From Streptomyces sp. DI166 (GTDB taxonomy: Bacteria; Actinomycetota; Actinomycetes; Streptomycetales; Streptomycetaceae): a stretch of DNA of 53,163 nt. The DNA lies in NCBI RefSeq assembly GCF_900091315.1, contig NZ_FLSP01000060.1:1-53163 (forward strand), written 5' to 3'. This document shows, in pieces, positions 25,724 to 34,456 of this stretch; the stretch's first letter is position 1, and each line of letters starts with the position of its first letter. Made by a program: the position numbers and the translations under genes. The notes under the pieces were generated by a model. The model did not search any database. It worked only from the letters and a program-made list of their open reading frames with translations, and had not been told where the DNA came from.

Positions 25724-27847
25724 TCAGCCGGACTGCATCCCCAACGACCGCTTCAGGAAGTCGACCTGGAGCAGCAGCAGGTTCTCCGCGACCTGTTCCT
25801 GCGGGGTCATGTGGGTCACCCCGGACAGCGGCAGCACCTCGTGCGGGCGGCCCGCCGACAGCAGCGCCGAGGACAGCCGCAGGGCGTGCGCGACGACGAC
25901 GTTGTCGTCGGCCAGGCCGTGCACGATCATCAACGGCCGGTGCGGCTCGGCCGGTTCGGACAGCCTCTCGTCGGTGACGAGCGAACTGTGCGCGTACGAC
26001 TCGGGGTTGACCGCCGGATCGCCCAGGTACCGCTCCGTGTAGTGGGTGTCGTACAGCCGCCAGTCGGTGACCGGCGCCCCCGCGATCCCCGCGTGGAAGA
26101 CGTCCGGGCGGCGCAGCACCGCGAGCCCCGCCAGCCAGCCGCCGAAGGACCAGCCGCGCACGGCGACCCGGGACAGATCGAGCGGGTAGGTCTTGGCGAG
26201 GTCGTGGAGGGCGTCGATCTGGTCCTCCAGGGTGACGGTGAGGTCGTGATGGATGGCCTTCTCCCAGCCGGGCGAGCGGCCGGGTGTGCCGCGCCCGTCC
26301 GCGACGATCACCGCGAACCCCTGGTCGGCGAACCACTGGGAGGTCAGCAGCGCGTTGTGCGCGGCGACCACCCGCGGACCGTGCGGACCGCCGTAGGGGT
26401 CCATGAGGACCGGCAGGGAGGTGTCACCGCGGTAGTCCGTTGGCATAAGCACGGCGCACGGGACGCGCCGTGCGCCCCCCTCGATGAGGGTCACGCGCGG
26501 GGTCAAACCGGGATCTTCCGCATACGAGGCGATGGTGGCTTTCTGCTTCCCGTCCTTCAGAACCCGTACCTGCGCGCCCGGCCGCTCCAGCGACGCCGAC
26601 ACCAATACGGTCACGCCCCCGGCGCGTACCGCGGAGTGCACGCCGGGCTCCTGCGAGACGCGCTCCACGCCCAGCTCGTTGACCCGGTACACATGAACCT
26701 CGCCGATCTCCGGCTCGGCCGCGTCCTCCCCGGCGGACGCCGAGACCAGCACGTCATCGGCGGACACGTCCAGTACCGCACGTACGTGCAACTGGGCACC
26801 CGTCAGGGGTCGTTCGCCCACCGCGAGCACCCGTGCGCCGCCCTCGTCGGCGATCCGCACGAGCTGTCCCGAGGGGGACCAGCAGGGCACCCCGGCGAAA
26901 AGATCAAGCCAAGTTGGATCTTCGTCCGCGTGCACCATCCGGGTGGCGCCGGTGTCCGGGTCCACCGCCAGGAACAACTGGCTGCGCTGGTCGCGCGCCT
27001 GGACGAGCAGCAGCGGGGCACCCGCCGCTGACCAGTGCACATGCGCCAGATACGGATAGCGCGCCCGGTCCCACAGCACCTCCGTGCGCCCCCCGCCGAG
27101 GTCGATCACGAACAGCCGCACCTCCGCGTTCGCGCTGCCCGCCCGCGGGTACGCCACCCGCTGCGGCTCGCGGTCCGGATGCGCCGGATCGGAGATCCAC
27201 CACCGGCTCACCGGCGTGTCGTCCACGCGCGCGACCAGCAGCCGGTCCGACTCTGGACCCCACCAGAAGCCCCTGTACCGCCCCATCTCCTCGGCCGCGA
27301 TGAACTCCGCCAGACCGTAGGAGATCTGCTCCGACTCCTCCTCGGCGAGCACGCGTTCGTCCTCGCCCTCGGCGCCGACGACCCTGAGGGCGCCGTCCGC
27401 GACGTAGGCGACATGACGGCCGTCGGGGGAGGGGCGCGGGTCGATCACCGGGCCCCGGGCGGGGAGTTCACGGGCCGTCCCAGCTCGCAGCTCCGCCACG
27501 AAAAGCCGCCCCGACAAGGCGAAAGACGCCAACTCCAGGGCCGCGTCGGTGGCGTAGCCGACGATGCCGGCGCCGCCCTCACGACTGCGTTCGCGCCGGG
27601 CGCGCTCCTGCGGGGACAACTGCTCCGCCGTACCGTCCAGCAGCGTGCGCGGGTCCGCTGCCACGCGCTCCCTGCCGTCCTCGGGATCGAGCACCCACAG
27701 CGCGTTGGCCCGGTCGGTGCCGGAGGAGGAGCGCAGGAACGCGACCCGTGAACCGTCGGGCGCCACCGTGAACGCGCGCGGCGCGCCGAGGGTGAAACGC
27801 TGGGTACGGGCGTGCCGTCGGGGGAAGGAGTCAGACCTCGTCGTCAT
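25724..27847 (-). CDS. S9-family serine peptidase (dipeptidyl peptidase IV / prolyl oligopeptidase type)
   Basis: A 707-residue cytosolic peptidase: N-terminal beta-propeller (about 1-470, DPP IV N-terminal type, with DGRHVAYVADG-like blades) and a C-terminal alpha/beta-hydrolase. The catalytic triad is visible: S567 in GWSFGG, D647 in HGLADDN and H679 in GVTHMT. No signal peptide is present. The ATG at 27847 is chosen because it begins the conserved domain; the frame is open upstream but reads through the divergent promoter region. It is convergent with the oligopeptide importer genes, so it may trim peptides after import; this link is inference from position. Confidence 0.93.
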   Translation of the reverse strand: MTTRSDSFPRRHARTQRFTLGAPRAFTVAPDGSRVAFLRSSSGTDRANALWVLDPEDGRERVAADPRTLLDGTAEQLSPQERARRERSREGGAGIVGYATDAALELASFALSGRLFVAELRAGTARELPARGPVIDPRPSPDGRHVAYVADGALRVVGAEGEDERVLAEEESEQISYGLAEFIAAEEMGRYRGFWWGPESDRLLVARVDDTPVSRWWISDPAHPDREPQRVAYPRAGSANAEVRLFVIDLGGGRTEVLWDRARYPYLAHVHWSAAGAPLLLVQARDQRSQLFLAVDPDTGATRMVHADEDPTWLDLFAGVPCWSPSGQLVRIADEGGARVLAVGERPLTGAQLHVRAVLDVSADDVLVSASAGEDAAEPEIGEVHVYRVNELGVERVSQEPGVHSAVRAGGVTVLVSASLERPGAQVRVLKDGKQKATIASYAEDPGLTPRVTLIEGGARRVPCAVLMPTDYRGDTSLPVLMDPYGGPHGPRVVAAHNALLTSQWFADQGFAVIVADGRGTPGRSPGWEKAIHHDLTVTLEDQIDALHDLAKTYPLDLSRVAVRGWSFGGWLAGLAVLRRPDVFHAGIAGAPVTDWRLYDTHYTERYLGDPAVNPESYAHSSLVTDERLSEPAEPHRPLMIVHGLADDNVVVAHALRLSSALLSAGRPHEVLPLSGVTHMTPQEQVAENLLLLQVDFLKRSLGMQSG

Positions 27848-28032
27848 GTGCCGACCATATTGGCCATGCGCCCCCTTGTGCGGCCGTGCGCCGATCGATG
27901 CGCGCGTACGGATAGTTATGATCGCTAGCGCATAGTGGGTATGAACCTGCTGGCCGTTGTATGGATTTATCTGCCCCCATAGTTCCGTCCTGTCCGACCC
28001 CACGTCCCTGGGTTCTTTGGAGGTGAGCCGCC

Positions 28033-28227
28033 GTGGCACTCTCGATTTCGGCGGTGGTGCTGCTGGCGATCATCGTCTTCTTGCTGATCAAGAAGTCGGG
28101 CCTGAAGGGCGGACACGCGGTCGTCTGCATCCTCCTGGGTTTCTACCTGGCCTCGTCCACGATGGCCCCCACGATCAACGACCTGACGACGAGCGTGGCG
28201 AGCATGATCGGCAGCATCAAGTTCTGA
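28033..28227 (+). CDS. Small membrane protein, function unknown
   Basis: A 64-residue protein with two hydrophobic segments (about 2-17 and 28-45) separated by a short basic loop (KKSGLKGGH) and an uncharged tail. The GTG start has an excellent GGAGGTGAG 6-14 nt upstream, which together with its hydrophobic composition supports a real gene. It is divergent from the peptidase gene. I do not recognise a family. Confidence 0.75.
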   Translation: MALSISAVVLLAIIVFLLIKKSGLKGGHAVVCILLGFYLASSTMAPTINDLTTSVASMIGSIKF

Positions 28228-28384
28228 CGCGCGGCTCCGCCCCTGGCGGCGCCTGGGCGGCCGCGCCGACTGCGTCCGTTACGTCGGCGGCAAGATGGTC
28301 GGCGTCGGGGAAGAGGGTCCCTCAATCGGGTGGATCCCGACGCGTGCTCCCACGAGGTCCAGTCCGCCCTGATCGACGTACCCC

Positions 28385-28588
28385 TCAGCCCTTGGAGGCG
28401 TACGCCACGAAGTCGGCCCAGGCCTCCGGCGAGAGCCGGAGGCGGGGGCCGGCGGTGTTCTTGGAGTCGCGGACGTGGATGGTGGTGGGGGTGGGCGCTA
28501 TCTCGACACAGTCGTTGATGTCGCTGCTGTCGCTGTAGCTGCTCTTGAACCAGATCAGGGCGGAAGCGTTGTCGGTTGCGCTGATCAT
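28385..28588 (-). CDS. DUF397 small protein (WhiJ-like partner)
   Basis: A 67-residue DUF397 protein, showing the family signature WFKSSYSD, CVEIAP, IHVRDSKN and LSPEAWADFVAYA. Such proteins are encoded next to WhiJ-type helix-turn-helix regulators in Streptomyces and are thought to bind or modulate them. The ATG overlaps the stop of the regulator gene by four bases (ATGA), so the two are made together. Confidence 0.92.
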   Translation of the reverse strand: MISATDNASALIWFKSSYSDSSDINDCVEIAPTPTTIHVRDSKNTAGPRLRLSPEAWADFVAYASKG

Positions 28589-29451
28589 GTCTCTCCCCGC
28601 AGGCGCTCGATGAAGGCCAACGATTCGTCCGGAGTCAGAGCCTGCGCCCGGATCATGCCATACCGCAGCTCAAGGATCCTGAGCTGCCTTGGATCGGAGA
28701 CAGGGCGACCGTTGAATGCTCCCTCGGAGCGTCCGACAGCCGTACCGTCTTCGAACTTCAGCAACTGAATCAGTCCGCTCATGCCCGCGTGCTCCATCCG
28801 GCTCGTCGGCATCACTTGGATCGTGACGTTGCGCAACCTTCCTACTTCCAGCAGGTGTTCGAGCTGGCGGCGCTGCACCATCGTCCCTCCGATCGGGCGG
28901 CGCAGTGTCACCTCTTCTTGGACAAAACTGAGAACCGGGGCAGGGGACTGCCCGAAGACCGACTTTCGAGCCATGCGTGCCATCACGCCACGCTCCACCT
29001 CTTCGGGGGACTGCGGCGGTTGGGCCATCTCGAACAGAGCCTTCGCGTGTTCCTCGGTCTGAAGCAGCCCATGCAAGTTGTGGTTCCCATAGGACAGAAG
29101 TTCGACCGCCTTCGCCTCCATCTGGGCCAGATCCCGTACCTTCTTCGGATACCGGACCTTCTCCACGTCCTCCTTCATTGCGGAGACGAGTCCATCGGCC
29201 TGCAACACCCCGTCCGCCGTGTCCAGGAACTCCGGGCGTGGAATCCGCTTGCCGGACTCGATTTTGTAGACCATGTCCTCGCCGTACCCGACGGCCTTCC
29301 CGAAGTCGGCCGCCCGCATTCCCACCGCTTCGCGTCGCAGCCTCAACTGCCGCCCCACCGTGGCGATGACCGCGATCCCCCACTCGTCGTCCGGGTCCAC
29401 CTCCCACCCAGGTTCGTCCGCCTCACCCACGACCTCGACGTCCGTCGCCAT
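28585..29451 (-). CDS. WhiJ/Scr1-like helix-turn-helix regulator (XRE HTH + DUF5753)
   Basis: A 288-residue DNA-binding protein. The XRE-type helix-turn-helix is at about residues 30-80 (GRQLRLRREAVGMRAADFGKA is its first part, then MVYKIESGKR), followed by the DUF5753 ligand/partner domain (LLQTEEHAKALF, RRPIGG, IQVMP, LELRYGMIR). I chose the ATG at 29451 with GGAGGG 7 nt upstream; an open frame extends 42 codons further but is Arg-rich and unlike the family. It is coupled to the DUF397 gene and divergent from an RsbW-like ATPase gene, the classical three-part WhiJ-like arrangement. Confidence 0.93.
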   Translation of the reverse strand: MATDVEVVGEADEPGWEVDPDDEWGIAVIATVGRQLRLRREAVGMRAADFGKAVGYGEDMVYKIESGKRIPRPEFLDTADGVLQADGLVSAMKEDVEKVRYPKKVRDLAQMEAKAVELLSYGNHNLHGLLQTEEHAKALFEMAQPPQSPEEVERGVMARMARKSVFGQSPAPVLSFVQEEVTLRRPIGGTMVQRRQLEHLLEVGRLRNVTIQVMPTSRMEHAGMSGLIQLLKFEDGTAVGRSEGAFNGRPVSDPRQLRILELRYGMIRAQALTPDESLAFIERLRGET

Positions 29452-29613
29452 CCCGCACCCTCCGTCCTGTGACGTCCTGTGACTCCGCGAGCGACGCCCT
29501 ACCCGCACGGCCCTGTCGACAGCGTGGACACCGCCGGACAACCCCCGGACAGTCACCGTACGCAACCGCATCGTCACTGTTCACGGTAAGCGGCTGCGGC
29601 CACTCTGAGTGAC

Positions 29614-30099
29614 GTGATCCAGGAAACTCCCACCTCCGAATCCCAAGCCCACCAGCACATCCGCAACTTCAGCGTGCAGTTGTCGCCCACGCCTCGCGGC
29701 GCCCGACTGGCGCGGCTACTGGCGGTGGAGCAACTTCGTGCCTGGGGGCTGCCGTTGGACCCGGCCCGGCAGATCGTGGCCGAACTAGCGCTGAACGCGG
29801 TCACGCACGGTCGCGTGCCCGGAAGGGACTTCCGGCTGCTGCTGTACGTCGTCGCGCAGACGCTCCGTATCGAGGTGACGGACACCGCCGGGGACCGTCG
29901 GCCCTGCTACGGGACCGGCCACGGCCTGCGTCTCGTCGATGCCTTCTCCACTCGCTGGGGCTGGGCGCTCGGTGCTCACCCGCGCAAGACGGTGTGGGCC
30001 GAGGTCGAACTCCCGCCAGTTTGCTGCCCGGGCGGCCGAAATCCGTGCCCTCCGTTGAACGCTCCGCGGAAGCCCCAGAAGATGGTCATGGATGCGTGA
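29614..30099 (+). CDS. RsbW-like ATP-binding protein (HATPase, anti-sigma-factor type)
   Basis: A 161-residue stand-alone HATPase_c domain: N-box AELALNAVTHG, G1 box region VTDTAGDRRP and G2 GTGHGLRLVD. The length and lack of other domains match the anti-sigma-like ATPases found in WhiJ/AbaA-type clusters. The catalytic value of its divergent G1 box is uncertain. It starts with GTG and is divergent from the HTH-DUF397 pair, sharing a 162-nt promoter region. The C terminus is Cys/Pro-rich (VCCPGGRNPCPP) and may be unstructured. Confidence 0.88.
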   Translation: MIQETPTSESQAHQHIRNFSVQLSPTPRGARLARLLAVEQLRAWGLPLDPARQIVAELALNAVTHGRVPGRDFRLLLYVVAQTLRIEVTDTAGDRRPCYGTGHGLRLVDAFSTRWGWALGAHPRKTVWAEVELPPVCCPGGRNPCPPLNAPRKPQKMVMDA

Positions 30100-30188
30100 C
30101 GGCGTGACTACGTCACGCTGACTGTCGGAGTCGGGGAACCGGGGGCGAGCGTGCTGGAGAGCGGCTGTGCGGCGATGAGCGGTCGCCG

Positions 30189-33100
30189 ATGAGGAACCGC
30201 ATGCAGGTCGCGCTCCAGATCGTGCTCGCTCTGGTGGCATGCCTGTTCGGGATCGCCACCAATTACGCGACCAGCACGGATGAGGCGCCCTGGGGGTTCG
30301 GGACCATTCAGCGGTTCGCTGTCCCGGCCGTCGCCGTTCTCATCGTGGCGCTCGTGGTGGGCCAGGTCGTGGTCTACCGGCTGGAGAACCCCGCGCCGCC
30401 CCGGATCGAGTGGCCGCGAGACCGCGTGCCCTATCCGGGGCTCGACGCGTTCGACGAGGACGAGGCCGCTGTCTACTTCGGGCGGGAGGCCCAGGCCGCC
30501 GAACTGGCCCGCCGACTGCACATCACGGCGGCTCGCCCCGCGGATCGGTTCGTGGTGCTGGTGGGTGCTTCCGGCAGCGGAAAGTCCTCACTGGTCAGGG
30601 CCGGAGTGATGCCCAGGCTCCGGGAGCGCCGATGGACCGTTGTGCCGGCCTTCGCGCCCGGTGTCAGTCCGCTGGGCGCGCTGGCGGGTGCGCTGGCCGC
30701 CGCTGCGGGCGGGCACGAGTCGGCGAGCGCCGTGCTGCGGAGGCTGCGCCAAGGGCCCGACACGTTGCGGGAGGAGCTGTCCCGGCTCCGTGGGGGACGG
30801 TTCCGCCGGGTACTGCTCGTGGTCGACCAGTTCGAGGAGATCGTCACCCAGGCGGGGGAACGTGACCGTGAGCAGTTCATGGCGGCACTGCGCACGTGCG
30901 TCGAGCAGGATTCGGCAATTCGTGTCCTGGTCACTCTGCGGGTCGATCTCCTCGGGAGGGTTCTTCTGACCGGCCATGCGGATCTCCTTCAGCACCCCGT
31001 CGTCATTGGCACATTGGACCGTGCGCAACTCGTCGAGGTCGTGGAACGGCCGGGAGCCCTCGTCGGCCTTCGCTTTGAGCCCGGGGCCGTCGACTCCATC
31101 GTGAGCGAGACGGGTACGGACGACGCCCTGCCGCTGCTCGCCTACCTCCTCCAGGAGCTCTATTACGCGGCCGGTAGCGGCGGGACCGTGACCGAGGAGG
31201 TGTACCGGCGGCTCGGCGGCGTACCGGGAGCGCTGGCACGGCAGGCCGACAACACCGTCACCGCGCTCGGCACCGGCATTGGCATCGACTTCGTGCTCCG
31301 GGTACTGCTCCGCTTCGTCACTGTGGAGGGGCAGGACGTCGCCCGCCGCCGTGTGCCGCTGGCGGAACTCGACGAGCGTGAACGCGATGTCGTCGACGCC
31401 TTCGTCGAGGCCCGGTTGCTGCGTACCGACGTGACGGGCGGCGGAAATGACCCCGCGATCGAGGGCGGTGAGCCCTGCGGGCAGGTTACGCACGAGGCGC
31501 TGTTCCGTCAGTGGGCGCCGCTGCGTCAGGAGGTCGAGGCGTATGCGGAACGGCTTCGCGAGCGGGCCGAACTTGAGCGGTGGGCGGCGGACTGGGAGAG
31601 GGCTGGACGCAGCGACGATTACCTTCTCACCGGGGAACGTCTCACCGCCGCCCGGCGCTGGCTCCAGGCCCTGGAAGAGGCCGGTCAGGCATCCGAGCCC
31701 AGCCGTGCGCTTGTCGAGTCGTCCCAACGGCGCGACCTGACGTACCTGAAGCAGGTCTCCGACAGCATCGGCCGCCATGTGCTGCTGAGTGCCGAGACCG
31801 AGCCCGAGCTCTCCATCCTCCTGTCGCTCGCCGCGCTCGGTGAGTGTGCGCCGACGGCCTCGGCCGGGCGTGGGCTGATGACAGCGCTGGCGGCGAGCCA
31901 CGTGCGCGCCCGGCTCGACGGGCACACGGACACGGTCCGGGACATCGCGTGGTCACCGGACGGCCGCATGCTGGCAACGGCGTCCCGCGACGGCACCGGG
32001 CGCATCTACGACGCGCCGTCCGGCCGGGCGCGGTCGGTGCTGCCGTGCGACGGCGTCATGGTCGAGTCCGTTGCCTGGTCACCGGACTCGACCATGGTGG
32101 CCACGACCGGCCGCGACCGTGTCGTACGGATCTGGGACGCCGCCTCGGGAGAGCCGGTACGGCTGCTGACCGGCGCCGGAGACATCAACAGGCAGGTGGC
32201 CTGGTCCCCGGACGGAAGACATGTCGCGGCGAGTTCCAAAGACCGAATCGTGCGCGTCTGGGAGTGCGGCACCGGGCGTCTCGCCCACGAACTGCGCGGT
32301 CACGCCGACGACGTGTGGGGTGTGGCCTGGTCGCCCGACGGCAACCGGCTCGCTTCCGCGTCGCACGACCAGACGGCGATCGTGTGGGATCTGCCGACCG
32401 GTGCGGCGACCACCACCCTCACCGGCCACTCGGACTTCGTCGAGGGCATTGCCTGGTCGCCGGACGGACGGTTCGTCGCCACCGGGTCCGGTGACCATAC
32501 GGCCCGTATCTGGGATGCCGGAAGCGGTGCTCTGCGCCTGCTGCTGCGGGGCCACACCGACTACGTGTGGAATCTGGCCTGGTCACCGGAGGGGCGGATG
32601 CTCGCCACCGCCTCTTCGGATCGGACGATTCGCATCGCCGACACCGAGGACGCCAAAGTCGTGGCTGTGCTGCGCGGGCATGCGGACACGGTGTGGGGCG
32701 TTGCCTGGTCGCCCTGCGGGACGATGCTCGCCAGCAGTTCCACCGACGGCACCGGACGGATATGGAGTCTGCGTCCGCGTGGCGCCGAGGCTGTCATGGC
32801 CGACGGACACGGGGGACCGGTGAACCAGGCCACCTGGTGCGCGGACGGCAGCCGTATCGCCACGGCGTCGGACGACGGCACCGTCAGGATGTGGGACGCG
32901 GCCACCGGCACGCCGGCCGGGTCGGTCGCACGGGTGGCTGACCGGGTCTGGGCTGTCGCCTCGGCTCCGCAGGGGGAACGGCTCGCCCTCGGTACGAGCG
33001 ACGGCCTCTTCAGGGTGGTCGACGGGCGGGGGCACACCCTCTTCGAACAGTGCGGTGCGGCGGTGGAGGGGTGTGCCTGGGCTCCGAGCGGCGGACGGAT

Positions 33101-33752
33101 CGCCATCGGCAGTCATGACGGCGCTGTGCGGGTGCTGTCCGTCCCGGACGGCGCCGAGCTGCTGAAGTTCACGGAGCATCAGGACTGGGTCGGCCGCGTC
33201 GCCTGGGCGCCCAGTGGACGGCTGCTCGCAAGCTGCTCCGACGACCGCACGTGCAGGCTGTGGGACATCGCTGAGGGGCGCCAGCTCACGGTGCTGCGCG
33301 GCCACGAGAACTACGTGGAGGACGCGGCCTGGTCCCCGGACGAGACCAGGATCGCCACCGCTTCCGGGGACTGGACAGCCGCCGTGTGGGACGTGTTCAC
33401 CGGACGGCGTATCGAGGTGCTCAAGGGGCACGAGGGACGGGTGCGTGCGGTCGCCTGGTCACCGGACGGCAGGCACATCGCCACAGGTGCCGACGACCGC
33501 ACGGTGCGCGTCTGGTCCGCCGGCACTCTTGAGGAGCTCGCGGTCGTCGGTGTGCACCAGGACAGGGTGACCTCAGTGGCCTGGTCCCCGGACGGTACGC
33601 GCCTCTTGACCGGCTCGGTCGACGGCACTGCTCGGGTGTGGCTGGCAGAACCGGACCTCGACCGACTTGAGGCGACGGCCCGGGGAAGGGTCTTCCGCAC
33701 CCTCACCCGCGAGGAGCGGCGCCAGTATCTGCTGCCTGCCGATCCCGGGTGA
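30189..33752 (+). CDS. Membrane-anchored nSTAND1-type NTPase with 14 WD40 repeats
   Basis: A 1187-residue protein. Two N-terminal membrane helices (about 5-23 and 43-63), then the nSTAND1-type NTPase: PYPGLDAFDEDEAAVYFGRE lead-in (81-100), Walker A GASGSGKS (126-133), Walker B VLLVVDQFEE with D213 and E216/E217. A helical winged-helix-like region follows (about 330-560). The rest is 14 WD40 repeats, most with the AWSPDG signature, enough for two seven-bladed propellers; repeats 8-10 are degenerate. STAND proteins oligomerise after sensing a ligand, and the propellers are the usual sensor. No enzymatic effector domain is seen; the membrane helices could be the output. It lies next to a WhiJ-like triad; role unknown, with signalling or defence both possible. 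Confidence 0.93.
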   Translation: MRNRMQVALQIVLALVACLFGIATNYATSTDEAPWGFGTIQRFAVPAVAVLIVALVVGQVVVYRLENPAPPRIEWPRDRVPYPGLDAFDEDEAAVYFGREAQAAELARRLHITAARPADRFVVLVGASGSGKSSLVRAGVMPRLRERRWTVVPAFAPGVSPLGALAGALAAAAGGHESASAVLRRLRQGPDTLREELSRLRGGRFRRVLLVVDQFEEIVTQAGERDREQFMAALRTCVEQDSAIRVLVTLRVDLLGRVLLTGHADLLQHPVVIGTLDRAQLVEVVERPGALVGLRFEPGAVDSIVSETGTDDALPLLAYLLQELYYAAGSGGTVTEEVYRRLGGVPGALARQADNTVTALGTGIGIDFVLRVLLRFVTVEGQDVARRRVPLAELDERERDVVDAFVEARLLRTDVTGGGNDPAIEGGEPCGQVTHEALFRQWAPLRQEVEAYAERLRERAELERWAADWERAGRSDDYLLTGERLTAARRWLQALEEAGQASEPSRALVESSQRRDLTYLKQVSDSIGRHVLLSAETEPELSILLSLAALGECAPTASAGRGLMTALAASHVRARLDGHTDTVRDIAWSPDGRMLATASRDGTGRIYDAPSGRARSVLPCDGVMVESVAWSPDSTMVATTGRDRVVRIWDAASGEPVRLLTGAGDINRQVAWSPDGRHVAASSKDRIVRVWECGTGRLAHELRGHADDVWGVAWSPDGNRLASASHDQTAIVWDLPTGAATTTLTGHSDFVEGIAWSPDGRFVATGSGDHTARIWDAGSGALRLLLRGHTDYVWNLAWSPEGRMLATASSDRTIRIADTEDAKVVAVLRGHADTVWGVAWSPCGTMLASSSTDGTGRIWSLRPRGAEAVMADGHGGPVNQATWCADGSRIATASDDGTVRMWDAATGTPAGSVARVADRVWAVASAPQGERLALGTSDGLFRVVDGRGHTLFEQCGAAVEGCAWAPSGGRIAIGSHDGAVRVLSVPDGAELLKFTEHQDWVGRVAWAPSGRLLASCSDDRTCRLWDIAEGRQLTVLRGHENYVEDAAWSPDETRIATASGDWTAAVWDVFTGRRIEVLKGHEGRVRAVAWSPDGRHIATGADDRTVRVWSAGTLEELAVVGVHQDRVTSVAWSPDGTRLLTGSVDGTARVWLAEPDLDRLEATARGRVFRTLTREERRQYLLPADPG

Positions 33753-33760
33753 GGGCGTGC

Positions 33761-34060
33761 TCAGTACGCCACCTCGACGGTGCGTTCCTCGGTGCTGATG
33801 AGGTAGTGGTCCGGGTCCAGACCCATGGCTTCACGTTCGGGCGCTGCCCAGTACAGCGCGTTGCGCTCGGTGAAGGTCTCCGGACCGTCGTAGGAGATGA
33901 GCCAGATGAACTGGTTGTGCTGCCGGTCGACCCAGGCACCCCCGAGAGTGAACCCCAACTTCAGTCGAAGCGGCACGATTTCCTCGCGCCAGCGCTCCAC
34001 CCACTCGTCGAGCAGGCCATCCCGGACGGTGTACGTGCGCAACTGCGTGGTCTTCGGCAT
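33761..34060 (-). CDS. NIPSNAP-like / dimeric alpha-beta barrel protein
   Basis: A 99-residue small protein with the NIPSNAP-type pattern: QLRTYTVRDGLLDEWVERW, a central GGAWVDRQHNQFIWLISYDG and the C-terminal NALYWAAPERE. Such proteins are dimeric ferredoxin-like barrels of mostly unknown function. The ATG at 34060 is chosen because AAGGA lies about 7 nt upstream and it begins the conserved domain; the open frame continues upstream without a ribosome site. It is convergent with the large NTPase gene, separated by only 8 nt. Confidence 0.82.
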   Translation of the reverse strand: MPKTTQLRTYTVRDGLLDEWVERWREEIVPLRLKLGFTLGGAWVDRQHNQFIWLISYDGPETFTERNALYWAAPEREAMGLDPDHYLISTEERTVEVAY

Positions 34061-34227
34061 GAGGACATCCTTCCCGACCGCACGCCTCGGCGCGGCGGAA
34101 CTCCTTGGCGCCAACGATCGCGTGCCAGGACACACGCTCACTCACGCGAATGAATTCGCCAACTCCGCTGGATTCGGGATCCTTTGTCTGCCCTACGCTC
34201 AGAGCTGCACAACCGCAGACATGTGAC

Positions 34228-34263
34228 GGCCCCCGCCGGGACTGCCATCCCAGTGCGAGGGCC
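34228..34263 (+). ncRNA. Candidate structured RNA element upstream of the 34.4-kb pair
   Basis: Three nested helices on one axis: 34228-34232 with 3459-63 of the same kilobase (34259-34263), 34234-34236 with 34255-34257, and 34238-34241 with 34248-34251 closing a 6-nt loop. It lies in the 396-nt gap 34061-34456, followed by a purine-rich run and a short open frame. Nothing else was found in that gap. A leader or regulatory RNA is possible; no known family was recognised. Confidence 0.3.
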
Positions 34264-34292
34264 TGACCACCGAGGAAGACAAGGACTTCCCG

Positions 34293-34361
34293 ATGGATAC
34301 GCGGAACCTTGGCGGGCCCCGGCCGAGCCATCATTGCGTCGGCCCGGTGGCGCTGTCGTGA
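34293..34361 (+). CDS. Possible 22-codon open reading frame
   Basis: ATG at 34293 with AAGGA 7 nt upstream opens a 22-residue frame (MDTRNLGGPRPSHH...) ending in TGA at 34361, which overlaps a GTG in the next frame. It follows the candidate RNA hairpin. It may be a leader peptide, a gene remnant or chance. Confidence 0.25.
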   Translation: MDTRNLGGPRPSHHCVGPVALS

Positions 34362-34417
34362 GCGCCGCTCTCCCGTTGCCGCAGCCCGAGCCCGTCGCGC
34401 CCCAGCCCCGTCTCTCG

Positions 34418-34434
34418 GGCCGGATAATCTGGCC
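34418..34434. promoter_or_regulatory. 17-nt palindrome overlapping a -10-like GATAAT before the small gene pair
   Basis: Two 8-nt arms (34418-34425 and 34427-34434) around a central A, with one imperfect pair, 23 nt before the ATG at 34457. The centre contains GATAAT, a plausible -10 element. This is the layout of an autorepressor operator. No clear -35 was found. Confidence 0.5.
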
Positions 34435-34456
34435 AGGGCACGTACGGGAGGACACC

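Noticed and set aside
28228..28384. G+C-rich inverted sequences after the small membrane protein
   Set aside because: Only short imperfect stems were found; not strong enough to call a terminator.
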